Position numbers and translations under genes: made by a program | The notes under the pieces: model-generated | Database searches by the model: none | What the model was told of the DNA's origin: nothing | What the model saw: the letters and a program-made list of their open reading frames with translations, nothing else | In this document: positions 9,052 to 21,326 of the stretch, piece after piece | How positions within the stretch are numbered: the first letter of the stretch is position 1 | Layout: each line of letters begins with the position of its first letter | Origin: Macrolepiota albuminosa | Taxonomy: Eukaryota > Basidiomycota > Agaricomycetes > Agaricales > Agaricaceae | DNA: 64,000 nt | Direction of reading: 5' to 3' | NCBI GenBank assembly: GCA_027475525.1 | Contig: JAMWFC010000115.1 | Coordinates: forward strand, 186,001 to 250,000

Positions 9052-10708
9052 TCACAATGACAACCTCTCAATCTCCAAGCTCGCCAGAACAAAGGAAGCG
9101 AGACCTTTGAGGTCGTTCAAGTCGACGGGCTGGCTAATGTAGTACTGTTCAAAGCAAAGCTCAGACGCTCCATCGAGTAATAGAAGGATAACAAAGTACA
9201 TACATCAAAGTCGCCCGTAGTATCCAAACTCCCAACCTACCATCCCCACGAATTAACTCACATACGAAGGAAACACAAGAAAAGCACTCACCACGACCGT
9301 CCCTTCCCACCCCATCGTCCCATCTGCATTACCCACCACCCAATTCTCCACAATATACCCATACGCCCTCTTAGCCGCCTCCGTAAGACTGCCCTTCCCA
9401 TCCGGATTGTCCTGTACATACCCCTTCCTCACCGCCCTCAACAGCGCATACACAAACATCACAGCGCCGCTGCTCTCAAAGTAGTTCCCCGCGCGCCCGG
9501 GCTGCGTCAGCACGAGCCACCACACGCCACTCGTTTCATCTGCCGCGTCGCGAATGCGCGGGAATAGCGTGTGCAGGATCGTAAGGAGCGTGGTTCTTAG
9601 TTCCTTCGTCGAAGTGGAGGTGGAGGACGAGGGGAGGGAAGAGAGGATGTCGAGGACGTCGACGAGCGCCATGGCGTACCACCCCAGTGCACGGTCCCAG
9701 ACCTCGGGCGAGTGGCCCCGGTCGGCGGAGGCCCATGACGCGACGTGCGAGAAGTCGTACCCGTGATAGAGTAGCCCTGTCGTGTTCGGTGCGGTGGCGT
9801 TTTGCAGGGTGTTGGTGAACATGAGCTGGAATTGAGTTGTTATGTCGTCTTGTGGAGGTTGATATATGAGGATTGTGGATTCGGAAAGCGAAAGGAGACG
9901 TACCCCATGCGGTTTGATTAGTCGGTTCGAACATGGCGGTATATTGCGCATAGAATAGCTCGCCCATGTATATTCCGTCCAACCACCCTGCGCGACGCAA
10001 ATTTCGTTTAGTGCAACAAAAGATATGTGGGCTGGCTGATACGTACCTTGGTTAGGGTATCTCAGCTTGTGCCAGAACTGTCCTTGGGCAGTACGCGGAT
10101 GCTCATCTAGCTGGCGTCTGAACGTGTCTGCGGCAGTCTTGTACTTCGCCAGTCCCGTTTGCTCGTACCTGTATCGGGAAGAGGAGTTTAGCTTGAGGTC
10201 AGACGTACACGAGGAACCGACTACAGGTATAGGAAGGTTGGGCCAGTCCTACACACAAAGAACACTCAGCTCGAGCAGCTCGAAAAAATCATCACAAGAG
10301 CGAATATACAAACCTCACAGGATCCAACGAAAACTGGTCAAATCTGAACCGCGCCAATCCCAACAATCAGCACAACCTTCTTGTCCTGACAAAAGAATAA
10401 TAAACCCACACATAATCCCCACCCACACTCCCATCATCTGCCACAATCCTCCCGATGCCTTGCACGATGTAACCAAAATACGTCTGGTTTCCTGTCAGCT
10501 CGTACAATCTCCTCAGGCCTGTCTGAAACACCCCGTGTTCGTACGACACCGTGGGCGTGCCGGAAGAGCTGAGCCCGTTGCCTTGGCCTCGCGCGATGGC
10601 AGAGTCGGCGGCCCAAACTGCATTGGATGAGGTCCGGGCTGTAACCAGGATGGTGCGGAGAGGTAAGAAAAGGGAAAGAGAAAAGAGAGATAAAGGTGCT
10701 AGTAACAT
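9052..10708 (-). CDS. Glycoside hydrolase family 88/105, unsaturated rhamnogalacturonyl hydrolase-like
   Basis: GH88/105 enzymes remove the unsaturated uronic acid end left by pectate or rhamnogalacturonan lyases. The proposed start at 10708 gives a hydrophobic leader (MLLAPLSLFSLSLFLPL), so secretion is likely. The (alpha/alpha)6-barrel blocks appear in order: SYEHGVFQTGLRRLYELTG, then exons joining into FRRQLDEHPRTAQGQFWHK, GWLDGIYMGELFYAQYTAMF, GHSPEVWDRALGWYAMALVD, NYFESSGAVMFVYALLRAV, and the C-terminal GDFDYYISQPVDLNDLKG. About six introns of 45-60 nt are needed, for example a GTACGT donor after ...YPNQ. The stop is TGA at 9054-9052. An alternative in-frame start is at 10738. Pectin-degrading role is from the family. 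Confidence 0.82.
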
Positions 10709-10804
10709 AGTTTGCAGTTCAATTCCGGTGAAGCACAATGTATAGCGACTCGTTAAGAACTTGAAGTTGAAGTGTAACCTCGTGATGAGAGACGGGCCGC
10801 CGGC

Positions 10805-11539
10805 TCATGAAATGGAGCATGCTTCTTTCTTCAAAGCGGTCCGTTTCCGTCTTTGAGGTTCAGTGATTACATCGGAAAGCGAGCAGCGTTTCGGGCCGGT
10901 TGCGGTCCTCGAGAGACATCCATTACGGGTGGTCGAGTGATGGTAGGAGTATCGACAATATGCATCTGGGCTTGGACATGGAAGACAGGTAGGTGCTTCG
11001 ATGTGTCCGGATATGCTTCTCAGTCTTCTGCCAGTGTGTTGACTTTCAAACCAAATATAATAAGCCAAAATCGTCGCAAAAGAGGGTTGTTCAGCCGTAT
11101 TGAACAAGATTATCGTGCCATTTGCGACTTCAAGCATTCTTCTGGCAGCAGGCGTCATAATACAGCCATCCTTGTTCGAAATACGCTCCAGCCTTGGGAG
11201 TTGAGATATTTGTCCAGATGCCCGGACCATGTCATAACCATAGACCATAAAGTTCCTCCTGGTGGTTTTCAATAGTGGCAGACACAATTCGGACATCATT
11301 GATGGGTCGTGTAAATCATTGAAATACTTCTTTTTGACTACGAGGCAAGAGAGTAGAGGCTTGAGTCGGCAATTCCACCAGAGAAGAAACATGTGGCGAA
11401 TTCGAAAAACTTCCTGAACAAAAGTGCGAGAATGAAAATTAGAGATCACGACAAGTGGCTTCCGCATATGATGAGGTGGTAGGAGACATTGAAATTGGGT
11501 GCGTCGAAGAAAGGAGAGAGAGACAGAGGGTTGTATCAT
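10805..11539 (-). CDS. Hypothetical open frame, unrecognised
   Basis: A 244-codon minus-strand frame without introns. It has no signal peptide, no clear membrane segment and no motif I recognise. It contains SQLPRLERISNKDGCIMTPA and a region rich in basic residues near the end. A plus-strand open frame of 140 codons overlaps it, so length alone is weak support. It may be a decayed gene, or exons of a larger gene, or chance. Confidence 0.25.
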   Translation of the reverse strand: MIQPSVSLSFLRRTQFQCLLPPHHMRKPLVVISNFHSRTFVQEVFRIRHMFLLWWNCRLKPLLSCLVVKKKYFNDLHDPSMMSELCLPLLKTTRRNFMVYGYDMVRASGQISQLPRLERISNKDGCIMTPAARRMLEVANGTIILFNTAEQPSFATILAYYIWFESQHTGRRLRSISGHIEAPTCLPCPSPDAYCRYSYHHSTTRNGCLSRTATGPKRCSLSDVITEPQRRKRTALKKEACSIS

Positions 11540-12076
11540 CCTACGAAAAACAGGTAGACACTGCAGAACTGGTCAGAAAATGGGATTCAAGCTCGGAGTT
11601 CGCGCCCTGGGGACCGTGTGTTGGTCTCTGGCGTTGTTACTGGTAGTCGCGTACTATGATAACTCCCACAAGAGTTACAGTAGAGCGCAAGTAAGGTGTC
11701 CGCGGAAATTGCTCTTCATGTCATGGCTTTGCAGAACAGAAGGACTGGCATGGCACTCGTTCCAAATGAATCACGTGATAGGACAGGTGTCTAACTATTA
11801 TTTACCGCCACTGTATGTAGCAGAGGGAAATTATGGTACCACGAATATTAGCAGCAGATGCTATTGGATCAATTAACATGTCAAGTTGCAGAATTGTATC
11901 GCTATATAAGCTTGTTTTGTTCTCCTGCTCCATTGCATGGGCGTGTGAAGAAGTATGAACTTTGTTCTGAACGACATATTATGTCATCAATTATCCCAAG
12001 GCATGTCAATCCATCGACCGATCCTTATATACGTCACATCTATCGACAAAGGTAATCCAAATTGACCGTAAGTACT
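11540..12076. other. Intergenic region without recognised gene
   Basis: Short overlapping open frames only. No domain, RNA gene or repeat was recognised. Confidence 0.4.
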
Positions 12077-13023
12077 CTACGACGTCATCCAGCCCAGAAT
12101 GCCTGCCGTGACCAGACTGGACAACAAATTTACCTGATTGTTGGTTAACAAATCCAGTCCGCTGATCACTCTGCCCTCACTCCCTTCTTGTGAGATTACA
12201 CCCCTCTCAGCGTTGTAGCGTGTTCTTTGGACCGTGGCCCCGAGTAAAGAATCCACCAGGCTGCCAAAGCCACCTGCAAAGGAACCATACGCCACCATTT
12301 GAGTTACGATTCCAAAGCCACAGGCACCATTCTCCCACAAGAGAACCAAAGCCATGACTAGCCCAATGATGGCTCCGCCACAGACCGAGCATGCCGTTCC
12401 CCAAACGGTCATCCCACCATTTGTTCCTGGTGGCACTTCTTGCCCTGTCGTCACGAGTCGAGGCTTCTTGGTGCTCAGAATACCGAGCTCAGAGGCTAAA
12501 GTGTCGCCCATGCAGCAGCCAAAGTGGCCCAACACGGCAAACACAAAACCTCGGTTCCCAGATTGTGCTGCACACCACTCCTTTGCCACAAATGTTGGGC
12601 CATCGAGGTGCAATCCCAAAAATTCGAGCACTAATGCTTGGACACTTCTTGGAGCATGCGTGGCATTCCACAGCATCACTGCGATAACGGCCCACACGCT
12701 GTTGCTCAGAACTTGCCATCCCGAACGGTACCCCGCATCAACATAGCCTTCCTCCAATGTTCGCTTTCTTTCCTTTCCATCTGAAGCATAATTCTTTGTT
12801 AGTTGATGTATTCAAAGAAGGAAATAAACACACATTTCGTCGCTCTGCTTCCTAGGAGATAAAATACGATTAGTGCAATGCCAAAGACGCGCAATGCACC
12901 CGCGAATGTCAAGAACCCAACGATAAATGCTGTGGCTGCCCCGCTTGGAGACAACGACCTCTTGCGCAGACCGTGTAGGCTGAGTAGAGAGGCTATCGAG
13001 CCAGCGAATACAAGGTCGTTCAT
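12077..13023 (-). CDS. TMEM19 / DUF92 family integral membrane protein
   Basis: A multi-spanning membrane protein of the DUF92/TMEM19 family; plant relatives include a phytyl-phosphate kinase, and the fungal role is unknown. Exon 1 (from 13023) encodes GLRKRSLSPSGAATAFIVG and a hydrophobic span ending FYLLGSRATK. A short intron near 12836-12795 leads to exon 2, which runs to the stop at 12077. It has the family blocks EGYVDAGYRSGWQVLSNS, GHFGCCMGDTLASELGILS, KPRLVTTGQEVPPGTNGGMT and GGFGSLVDSLLGATVQRT. The donor near 12838 is not ideal (GTGTTT or GTGTGT), so the exact junction is uncertain. The ATG overlaps the stop of the small gene upstream (ATGA, 13023-13020). Confidence 0.85.
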
Positions 13024-13435
13024 GGTTGACTATACACACCTTGATATGATTTGAATCGAATCTTGATGCCTCTGATCGAAGTTTCGATCGTGGGAACGAT
13101 TGCCGAAGTGATGGCTTCGGCCATTTCGGTGTTACGTGTTCCTCTAAGTATATTCTCGGCAAGCTTGCCAGGGTCGATCGTGTCTCTGAAAGTGGCCAAA
13201 GAATTGACCTACTTGATTGGCAAATCCATTTTCTTTTAACCTTGGTGAATTCATCCCATGCGAACTGAGCAAACAGACAGACATCTATGTATCCTGGCTC
13301 AAGCAACATTCCACCAATCAATACAATAAACTTCTTGCTCAGCTTTCGGCGCTTAAGCTTTGGCGTTACTTTCTTGCTTGAATTTTTCCCAAGCTCTGGT
13401 TTATAAGAGAATGACGTTGCTCCTTTTATTATCAT
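13020..13435 (-). CDS. Small basic protein of unknown function
   Basis: Two exons, 13435-13241 and 13208-13020, would give 127 residues if the 32 nt GTTAAA...AAGTAG interval is spliced. That is short for an intron, but the join is in frame and the second part reads smoothly (TFRDTIDPGKLAENILRG, then MAEAITSAIVPTIETSIRG). The N-terminal part is Lys/Arg-rich (KKVTPKLKRRKLSKKFIVL) and is followed by a short hydrophobic stretch. I recognise no family. Its stop codon TGA overlaps the ATG of the TMEM19-like gene, unusual for neighbouring fungal genes. It might instead belong to that gene's transcript as an upstream ORF or alternative exon. Confidence 0.4.
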
Positions 13436-14574
13436 CTGGAGATTAGGACTAAAATATATTCATCCATAAGCTCGAGCTTGTGTCACTGTTTTGTTACTCA
13501 GTACAGACCTCGATATGGGCGCCATTACAGGCCGATATCGATGGATCGACTCTAAAAACATATTGGCCACGACACTTTATAAGCTTGAAACTCGAAGGAT
13601 GTTCGTTTCCTTGAACGTTCCAAACGAGCATACCAAAGTCATAATTATTCAAGCCCTCGTGTGTTGGAGGGATCCTTCTCTTTTGAACTATCAAAAGGTG
13701 ATGCTCATGGTCTCCTTTGCATCGTGTACTGGCTCAGTGTCCGTCCCTCTTCTCGAGAAAGCTGCTCAGACGGGTATGGAGTTTATAATCCTCACAGCTC
13801 TTTTTAAGACCTTTGTCAAACAATTGACTTTCTGGACCATTCAAAATGATACTCATACAAATGCGTGTACGAAGACTTAAGCTTTGTGACGACCTTGTTG
13901 AAGTATACGGTAATATGATTAATCGTGTCCAAGCGTGAATAGACAGTAGTCAAGACGTCATGATTGCCTCGTAATTAGATGGAAAGACCTCTTCAAGCTG
14001 TCCACTGTGTTCACACTTGGCGGTGTATATTCGGTACTATTTTTGTTTAGCAAGACTTCAGCTTCATCTTTTCAATGTTGCTAACTCCTCACTCTCATCA
14101 CTACTTCCCATCATGAAATTCAAGCGCGGGACACACAAAGAACTGGACCGCCTAATAGGCACATACAGCAATGACACCATGGATGTCCAGGTAGTACTTC
14201 ACCAGTAGCCCTCGTTACCATTGAAGATTGTCTCGCAATGGATTGGTAGTAAGATCCGGTACCAAAGTATCCCCGGAATGACCAGAGAATGATTTTGACT
14301 AGATGGCACCAGATGCTTATTCCGACAGATGCTGACGATGCTTGGTCTTTCAAGGCTTGTTTAGCCAGAAATACCACCTAGAGAATTCTATGCATACAGT
14401 AAAGGCAGGTCGTGTAATTGAAAAGACAGTGAATGATCACAATACAAGTCAAAGTTACCTTTGGAAATTGACTCTGAGGTACACGTGTCGAACTCCTTGT
14501 TCAAACAAGAGCCCCGCCTTGGAAATCATGTTGGCGACAGGGTTATGATACAATATCAGTGGTTCGAGACGAGT
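13436..14574. other. Intergenic region without recognised gene
   Basis: Open frames up to about 130 codons occur on both strands, but none shows a domain, consistent splice structure or codon pattern I can defend. Confidence 0.35.
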
Positions 14575-14937
14575 CTACGCCTCTAGACTGTAGGTATTCT
14601 TTTCGAGCTGATGAATCGAACGAGTCGTCAGAACATAGTGCATCATAAGAGTGACGAGAAATCAAATGTACCTCAGTCTCGAGTTCCTTTCTAACCCGAT
14701 ATTCTTCGTCGGCTTTGATAACCAAGTGATAGTCATCCAAGTCTTCAATAATGAAACTCTCCTTCTCGTTCATAGTTAACAAGATCTGCTTCACGGCAGG
14801 ATCACTGTAGTGCATTAATTGAGTCGAGCTGGGTTGATAGATATGATACTCTGCATTACCAGGTGAAAAGAACACCTTCAAAAAGTCATTGTGACTGAAT
14901 AAAGTTGCAAATGGATGTACCTTTGATTGCCCTCATC
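14575..14937 (-). CDS. TFB5: TFIIH subunit Tfb5 (TTDA/GTF2H5 homologue)
   Basis: The smallest TFIIH subunit, acting in transcription initiation and nucleotide-excision repair by stabilising Tfb2/p52. It is very short and split into four exons. Exon 1 begins at 14937 (MRAIKG); exon 2 is about 16 nt (14875-14860); exon 3 starts at the CDPAVKQILL junction; exon 4 ends at the TAG 14577-14575. Spliced, it reads MRAIKGVLFTCDPAVKQILL and then ESFIIEDLDDYHLVIKADEE, with a tail ending EKNTYSLEA. All junctions use GT...AG and keep frame. The length of about 65-70 residues matches the family. Automated gene finders could easily miss it because of the tiny exons. Confidence 0.9.
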
Positions 14938-15172
14938 AAGACTACAACAGATGGTCCTGTTCAGCAGTGCATAAATGGACGCTTTGAAACGCCCGAGACA
15001 GTGTGGAGAAGATCTCGTCTCGGGTTGAATTCACGCGCGACAAGCCCCGAAACAGCGGCGATCTGATCAGGCCTATCTTTGCATGCTGGCCCGGAGTCAA
15101 CTTGTCGCATACCAGCCACATCTCCTCCGTTTGTGCACCACAACCCTCCATCGCCCTTCGACAGTATACAGA

Positions 15173-16632
15173 ATGGTCAGCAATTCGTACGTCGTTTCGT
15201 CATGTTCTTTGAATGTGTCTGTCCTGATGTTTTTTTTTCTTTCGGCCCTCTTCACCATCTCCATCCAACTCGGACTTGAACCATCATGACGACCTTTATT
15301 TTGTATCCATCTTCTGATTCCTACTGACAGTGCTACAGGTTTGCTGATTTGAGTTTCACTGCCCCATTCAAACATCTTGTTCCGTCTGTAGTGAACGTCA
15401 TTGAAGCCTCAAAAAAGCTCGCGGCATATACCGCCGTGGACAAGCACATCAAGCCTGAGCACTTAGTGGGTGGACATCTACTCTTCTCTTCAACCCTAGG
15501 CTGACTGGCGGGTTCAAGATCATTGGAATCGGCTCTGGTGCGCATTTGTCTCAGTGGTGACTTCTTAACACTGGAATCCGCTTCTCCCAGGCTCGACGGT
15601 TCCCTACGTCGTAGATAGGATCGTACAACAGGGAGTAGAGGCCAACAAAAACCGCATCTTTGTTCCTACCGGTATGATACCGTGCTAGTTTTCAATTTTC
15701 ATTACTGATGTTTACTAGGTTTCCAGTCTAAAGAACTCATTGTCAGGGCTGGACTTACTCTTGGAGACGTAGATCAGATTTCTGCGATTGATGTGACTAT
15801 CGACGGTGCAGATGAGTGAGTCTAATCAACTCAGTATTCCGTCAACTAAGTCGCTAAGAATATTATTACTAGAGTTGACAAAGACCTCAACTGCATCAAA
15901 GGCGGAGGGGCATGTCACCTACGTGAGAAAGTCATTGCTGAAGCCGCATCCACGTATGTAAAAACCTGTTGCATTGCGAAACAAAGGAACTCACTATGAC
16001 TGCAACAGCTTCATCGTCGTCGCAGACTATCGCAAAAACGTTCAATTACTTGGCACGAACGTACGTCACTCCTTCACACTCCCATCTATTCATCATCTAA
16101 CATCTGTCAGTGGGCCCCAGGTGTCCCAGTTGAAGTCGTTCCCTTTGCCTATGTCAAAGTGCTAAGAGACCTTAAAGCCCTAGGATCCTCTAATGCTGCC
16201 CTCCGGATGGCCGTAAAGAAAGGTGAGGCTTTCCACCATTCTGAACCGCGTTCTCTTCTTACAACATATCGCTTACCGTGTTTTGTATTGCAGCTGGACC
16301 TGTTGTCACGGACAATGGAAACTTCGTCATCGATGCGCCATTTGCGAGGGATGACATGTTGGATCCTGCTGCTGTGAATATATTTTGTATTTCTCGTCTC
16401 GTGAAAGGTGCTTAAATTTGCGGTATAGGTGTTGAGGAAGATCAAGCTTCTCACTGGCGTCGTTGAAGTTGGGCTGTTTTGTAACATGGTCAAGGCTGCA
16501 TACTTTGGCAACGCGGTATGTTATTTTCGGTTCGATTGCTGATAATTGCTAAGTCTTTTTCCTTAGGACGGTAGCGTCTCGATTAGAAAAGATGACGGGA
16601 CCGATGAAACGCTCGCTCCTGAGAGCTCATAG
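15173..16632 (+). CDS. RKI1: Ribose-5-phosphate isomerase A type
   Basis: Interconverts ribose-5-phosphate and ribulose-5-phosphate in the non-oxidative pentose phosphate pathway. The N-terminal model is exon 1 (15173-15186, MVSNS) with a GTACGT donor, then exon 2 from 15339 leading into EASKKLAAYTAVDKHIKPEH. Later exons give IIGIGSGSTVPYVVDRIVQQ, AIDVTIDGADEVDKDLNCIK, KGGGACHLREKVIAEAAS, PVVTDNGNFVIDAPF and, at the end, VGLFCNMVKAAYFGNADGSV. These are the family's phosphate-binding GSGST loop, the DGADE catalytic block and the KGGGAC loop. The stop is TAG at 16630-16632. About eight short introns. The start exon is the least certain part. Confidence 0.92.
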
Positions 16633-16837
16633 AAAATCAAGACGGTCTGAAGGCGCATATATCTCATTGTTTGTATTACAACTATATGGATGCATTAGAA
16701 GACATACTAGATTCACAATGTAACATAGAACTAGCTAAAATTGACGATACCGTCTGTTTTGACTAGGATGGGTGTTGAACGTTCAACCCTTTCCGATGAT
16801 GAACTTGAGAATTCATGAGTTCATTAGGCATCAAGCT

Positions 16838-19105
16838 TCAAGGACTGTCGATCGCATTCATTGGTGACTTAGTTTCGAAATTGGGACAGGACAATATTGA
16901 CTCGAGCTTGACGCCTCCACAAGTTGAACAATTCGGCACTCTTCGACAGGTGCATGGCAGGAAGGGTATGGATGCATCTCGACATGTAGAAGCCGGTTCG
17001 GTTGTTAGTTCCTTGTTTTCTTCCTCCTTGACCTCCTCAGCTTCCTGCTCTTCCTTCTTCTTCTTCTCTCTCGCAACCCACTCAATCACTCGTTCTGCTG
17101 CTTCCATGGGCCGCGTCTTATAGGACATCAAATATCCTTGGAGGCTTGCCATCGAGCACTCGCGGTCAGGAACTGCATCAGCAAATTGTTCCGCCAGCGC
17201 TGCAATACGCACAGCGCTAATTGATGGGACACATCCGGCGTGTTTTTCATCAGTTGAGAGAGGAAGTTCTACGGGTGGAGTGACGGTTGCGTTTCCTTCT
17301 GGCGTCGACTTCTCGTTACAGGGACCAAAATCAATAGAAAGTTTCTCAGACCCATGTATATCTTTATCCTCCGCACGAGTTGGGAGATAGAAACGGTTGA
17401 AGAGCTCTTTGGCCTGGTATTTGCTGGCGTTCTTGAACTCGATGTGCACATCCATACGTCCAGGACGACATAGGGCTTGATCAAGGGCAGAGTATCTGTT
17501 AGTTGTGGCAAAGAGGATGCGACCTTCTTGGGCTCCGACGCCATCCAATGCATTCAAGAGCCCACTCAAGCTCAATCTGCCGTGGAGGATGAGTGGTCAA
17601 ATGAGAAAGATGATGAGAAGCATGTCAAGAGCTTAAGACGTACTTGCTTGTTGCAGTAGATGTGGATACAGGACTTACAAACCGCTGGTTCAACTTTTTA
17701 GAATCGTTTTCCCTGTCCAGCTCAGACGTATCACTGCGGGAGACACCATGTGTAAATGCCGCATCGATGTCTTCCATAAGAGCTATACACCGTTCGGGTA
17801 GAGCATTTACAAGTTCACTGAGAGACGCATCGTCCAGACCAGCCCGAGAGAGAGAGATGATGTAGACGTCGAGCATGAGTTCACCAGCCATGCAGTGGAT
17901 CATGCTTGTTTTTCCAGAGCCGGGAGCACCATACTAGAAAGGCAGATTGTGACTACATGATGTAGACTGAAGTCATCAGTCGGGAAAACATACAAAAAGG
18001 TAGCCTCGACGAAAAGGAATGCCACGTTCAGTGTACCAAGATTCACTCCGAAGAAAATCGCGGGCATCTTCTAGAAGGGCGTCCTTAACACCGGGATCCA
18101 GGACGATTGAGTCGAAGGACCTTTTCGCACGGCAGGCAATATGGTTCCAGTCGTTAGAGCTAAGTCACTGTCTGTTAGCAATGGTACACATAGATTAACC
18201 TCAATCGGACTGCACCTATTAGAGGCCCATACACACATACTATGCTCTTGGCCGGCCATGTAGAATTGACGAGCTTCTTGGAGAAGATCTGTAAGAATGC
18301 GATGCTTCCGTGTCAGGATGCTACGATACAGATCGAGATGAGCAACGTTAATGGACAAAAGACGTTCAAATTAACCTGATATGGAGTGTATTTTCCTTAT
18401 CCCCAAACAACCCTCTGGAAAGTGTAATTAGAGGGTTGAAAACAGCTAGATAAACATAACATACTCCGATCGCTGTATACGTGTTATGGTCATCCACCGC
18501 CTCTTGAACCATAGAGAATAAATCATGGATGGCGAAGGCAGATATGCAATCTTGCGCGATGATTTAAAGTGACGAGAATGAGAATATTCTTCTTCTCCCT
18601 CAAGCACGACGGCAGGGCTATTCCCTCCAAATACGCGTGTCGTAATCTGCATGTCATGAGTTCGACCTTTGACGAAATTATACCTTGCTCTTCGAAAACA
18701 TATTAAACTATATATGCTCACTCCAAGATGGTTGCTTGGACAGCCAGACGAGAATCCAGTCTACATCAAAGTGAAAGGTCAGATCAATGGTGTAGTTATA
18801 TTGTAATAGCGATGTTCACCATAACTTTGGTCATTGGAGTCAAAAGATGCTCGGATGAAGAATGAATCAAGGAACTTGTGGTACAAATTCATCAGGAAAC
18901 GGCGAGAAGACTCGAAGACTCCACCAATAACAATCAATTTGAGCCAATCATTCACTGCGGAGAATGAGAATAGGAAAGCAAGGGAGGAGACGACATTTGG
19001 GAATGTAGTTGGCTCTTCTGAAGGCATCGTTCCGTTCGCTTGGAGCAAGGAAGATTTATCCGTCGCATTGCCAAAAAAATGTTGAGCCCAAGAAAGGGAG
19101 GCCAT
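16838..19105 (-). CDS. BCS1-like AAA ATPase
   Basis: BCS1 is a mitochondrial inner-membrane AAA translocase that inserts the folded Rieske protein into complex III. From the proposed start at 19105 there is a hydrophobic stretch (VVSSLAFLFSFSAVNDWLKL), then BCS1-N type sequence (DSFFIRASFDSNDQSYGEH, ITTRVFGGNSPAVVLEGEEE). Further exons contain YTERGIPFRRGYLFYGAPG and Walker A GAPGSGKTSMIH (about 17934-17899), Walker B CIALMEDIDAAF, then LSLSGLLNALDGVGAQEGRI, LFATTNRYSALDQALCRPG and RMDVHIEFKNASKYQAKELF. A long charged tail ending in a Cys-rich piece follows the AAA module. Agaricomycetes have many BCS1-like paralogues, so orthology to yeast BCS1 itself is not claimed. Confidence 0.85.
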
Positions 19106-19705
19106 TACAGTGATAAATGTGAAAAAAACTTTGAGAAAAGCAGTTTTCAACGGGAGAAAACTTCCTGTGCACACGGGCTTTTTATGTGCCGGAACGGGGA
19201 CCTTCCAATTCTAGAGGTCAAAGCAAGGCGTTAAGCGCAAACCACTTTTACTTAATAATGATGAGAAGTACGCATGGCTGGGAGAATTAGGACACATGAG
19301 AAAGCTACTTGAACCGGAAAGGGCAGGTAAAATACACTATTCATCGCACATAATTCGCTTCAGGACATAAAGGTACCGACCCCAGTTGATCACAAGGCCA
19401 AATTATTGATGAATCTCCGTGGCGCTGGCAACAATTGAACATTTTAAGCATGCCCGAGGAAATTATATTTGATGAGTCAGTTGGAAGTTGCAACAGCCGA
19501 CGACATATCTGTCAATCTCGGCGCCACCATATGGGATACCTTAAGTGGATAACAATGACAGTTTTGCTGCGTCCCTTGAAGTCCCATGGCAAGTGTTTAT
19601 GTCGACTTTTAAGCGGCGATTATACAACACAAAACACAGTACTGAACTAGTAAATGATCGATCCCTAATCATCGGAGATTTAAGATATAGTCTTATCTCC
19701 TGACA
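19106..19705. other. Divergent promoter region
   Basis: About 600 bp between the minus-strand AAA ATPase and the plus-strand gene at 19706, which are transcribed away from each other. No clear elements were recognised. Confidence 0.45.
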
Positions 19706-20922
19706 ATGGACGCGGAGGCAGTTCCTGAGGCATGGATTGAAGAAGATTTATCATTAGATACAACACAAGCCCAGAAAGTAATCGACCACCACTCTTTTTC
19801 TTCCGATCGGCTAACTATCAGCAAATTGGTTGAACTCCCTAACGAGGGATACAGGTGAGTACTATTCACTATCACACACACTTGAAAAAAATCCTGTATT
19901 GTAGCCACACTCCAGATTTCAGAACCTATGTTGCGGATCTCAAACGCGGGGATACATCCACTCCAAGCTCGTCATGTTTCATCAGCATCGCACGCCCGAA
20001 CCCTAGTATACTGGGGGCATACTACGAGAATCCCCTCCCTCTAGTATCGAAACTTTTGAGAATGATTCGTACAAAAACTGGTATTCCAGTTAGGGAAACT
20101 ACTCTCGATACGTCTCTATCAATCGTCCCATTTCAGTATATTCTTTCTCCACCATCGCCGTTCCTCTCCACGTCGATTGTATCCCTTCCTGCTGCTCGCG
20201 CCTCAGGTCTTCTGTCAAAGAAGGCAGAATTTTCTATAGACCTTCTTCTTGGTGCGTTCCTTGGTCAATTGCACAGTGGTGTGCAAAACGACTGGTATGG
20301 GCAGCCAACCCTCGAGGATTCGCCCTCACCCCCAACCGAAACGGGGTATAGTTGGCAAGAGACGTTCACTGGTCTATTCGAAGGTGTGCTTGGTCAAGTA
20401 GAGAAGGACGAGGCAGCGTATGGCGTAAGTCTGCCGTATGCCGATATAAGATATTATTTCTCTCGCGCAATTGGTTCTTTTCTCTTTGATGATGTAGAAG
20501 TGCCATCATTGGTGTGGTTTACAGGGTCAGAAGATGACATTTACATCTCACTGCAGTCATCTTCGACCACATCGGAACCAGGAGCGATCGCGGCCATCTT
20601 ACCTACCGTTGTACATGCAATTTGGGGTGATCCACTCCTGGAGGCGTTTATGATGGGACCTGAAGATACAGTGGCGCAAGGCGAAGGTCCAAGCGCTGCG
20701 TTCATGGAAGGGTATCAAGGCGGAGGTGGAGGGCCAGTATTAGTATTCACCAGACAGAAGACAAAGCGCATCTGGTACAGTGTATTTTTGGCCTTGGTGG
20801 TGCTGACGAAATATGGTCCGAGCAGAGAGGGAGAAGGGTTATGGATCACGAAGAAAAGGCAGTGGGCGCGAGAAGTGCTCGGCAAAACCATACTGGCACT
20901 TAAAGATGCACCCTGTTATTAG
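19706..20922 (+). CDS. Conserved-looking hypothetical protein, 388 residues
   Basis: Two exons, 19706-19854 and 19905-20922, with a GTGAGT...TTGTAG intron of 50 nt, keep frame and give 388 residues. It starts MDAEAVPEAWIEEDLSLDTT and continues after the intron as SHTPDFRTYVADLKRGDT. It has a long open second exon with no stops, an acidic/polar middle and a hydrophobic stretch near the end (IWYSVFLALVVLTKYG). I do not recognise a catalytic motif or named domain. Its clean structure and good codon continuity argue for a real gene. Confidence 0.75.
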
Positions 20923-21326
20923 TTTTCCCGAACGCGGTTGTAATAACTGGTTTGAAGACCTATAAGTCAATCGGGGTACGTCCCCGAGTTCCCCATTGGT
21001 TTGCCAAATTTCTTCTTGGTGCCTCTGGGTGCATCAAAGTTCAGTCCTCCCACCTGGCTGTGCCACCGTCCTCGTGAACGCAAGGGCAGCATGTATGGAC
21101 AATTATCGGTTGATATGTTCGCCATTAAGATGTGAAAGTTGTATTGTTTTGCTCCCATGTTTTTTTTCTGAATGGGTAATCTTATTCATGTCGTATTGTA
21201 ACAGTATTCGAGTCTGTATGTAGGGCTTTTCTTTTGTATCTTGTTTGAGTACGTATAAGATTGTCTTTGTAACGGTGTGAGTTGGGCCCTTGTTTACTAA
21301 GCGGTAGGCTACGTTCAAGTCATGGT
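20923..21326. other. Intergenic / LINE-flanking sequence
   Basis: No gene recognised. If the element at 21327-22690 were a complete LINE, its ORF2 would begin here on the minus strand. Only short frames are present and no endonuclease motif was found. Confidence 0.4.

Noticed and set aside
13491..13880. 130-codon plus-strand frame as a gene
   Set aside because: It has no ATG at its start, no recognised domain, and the opposite strand is equally open in parts.
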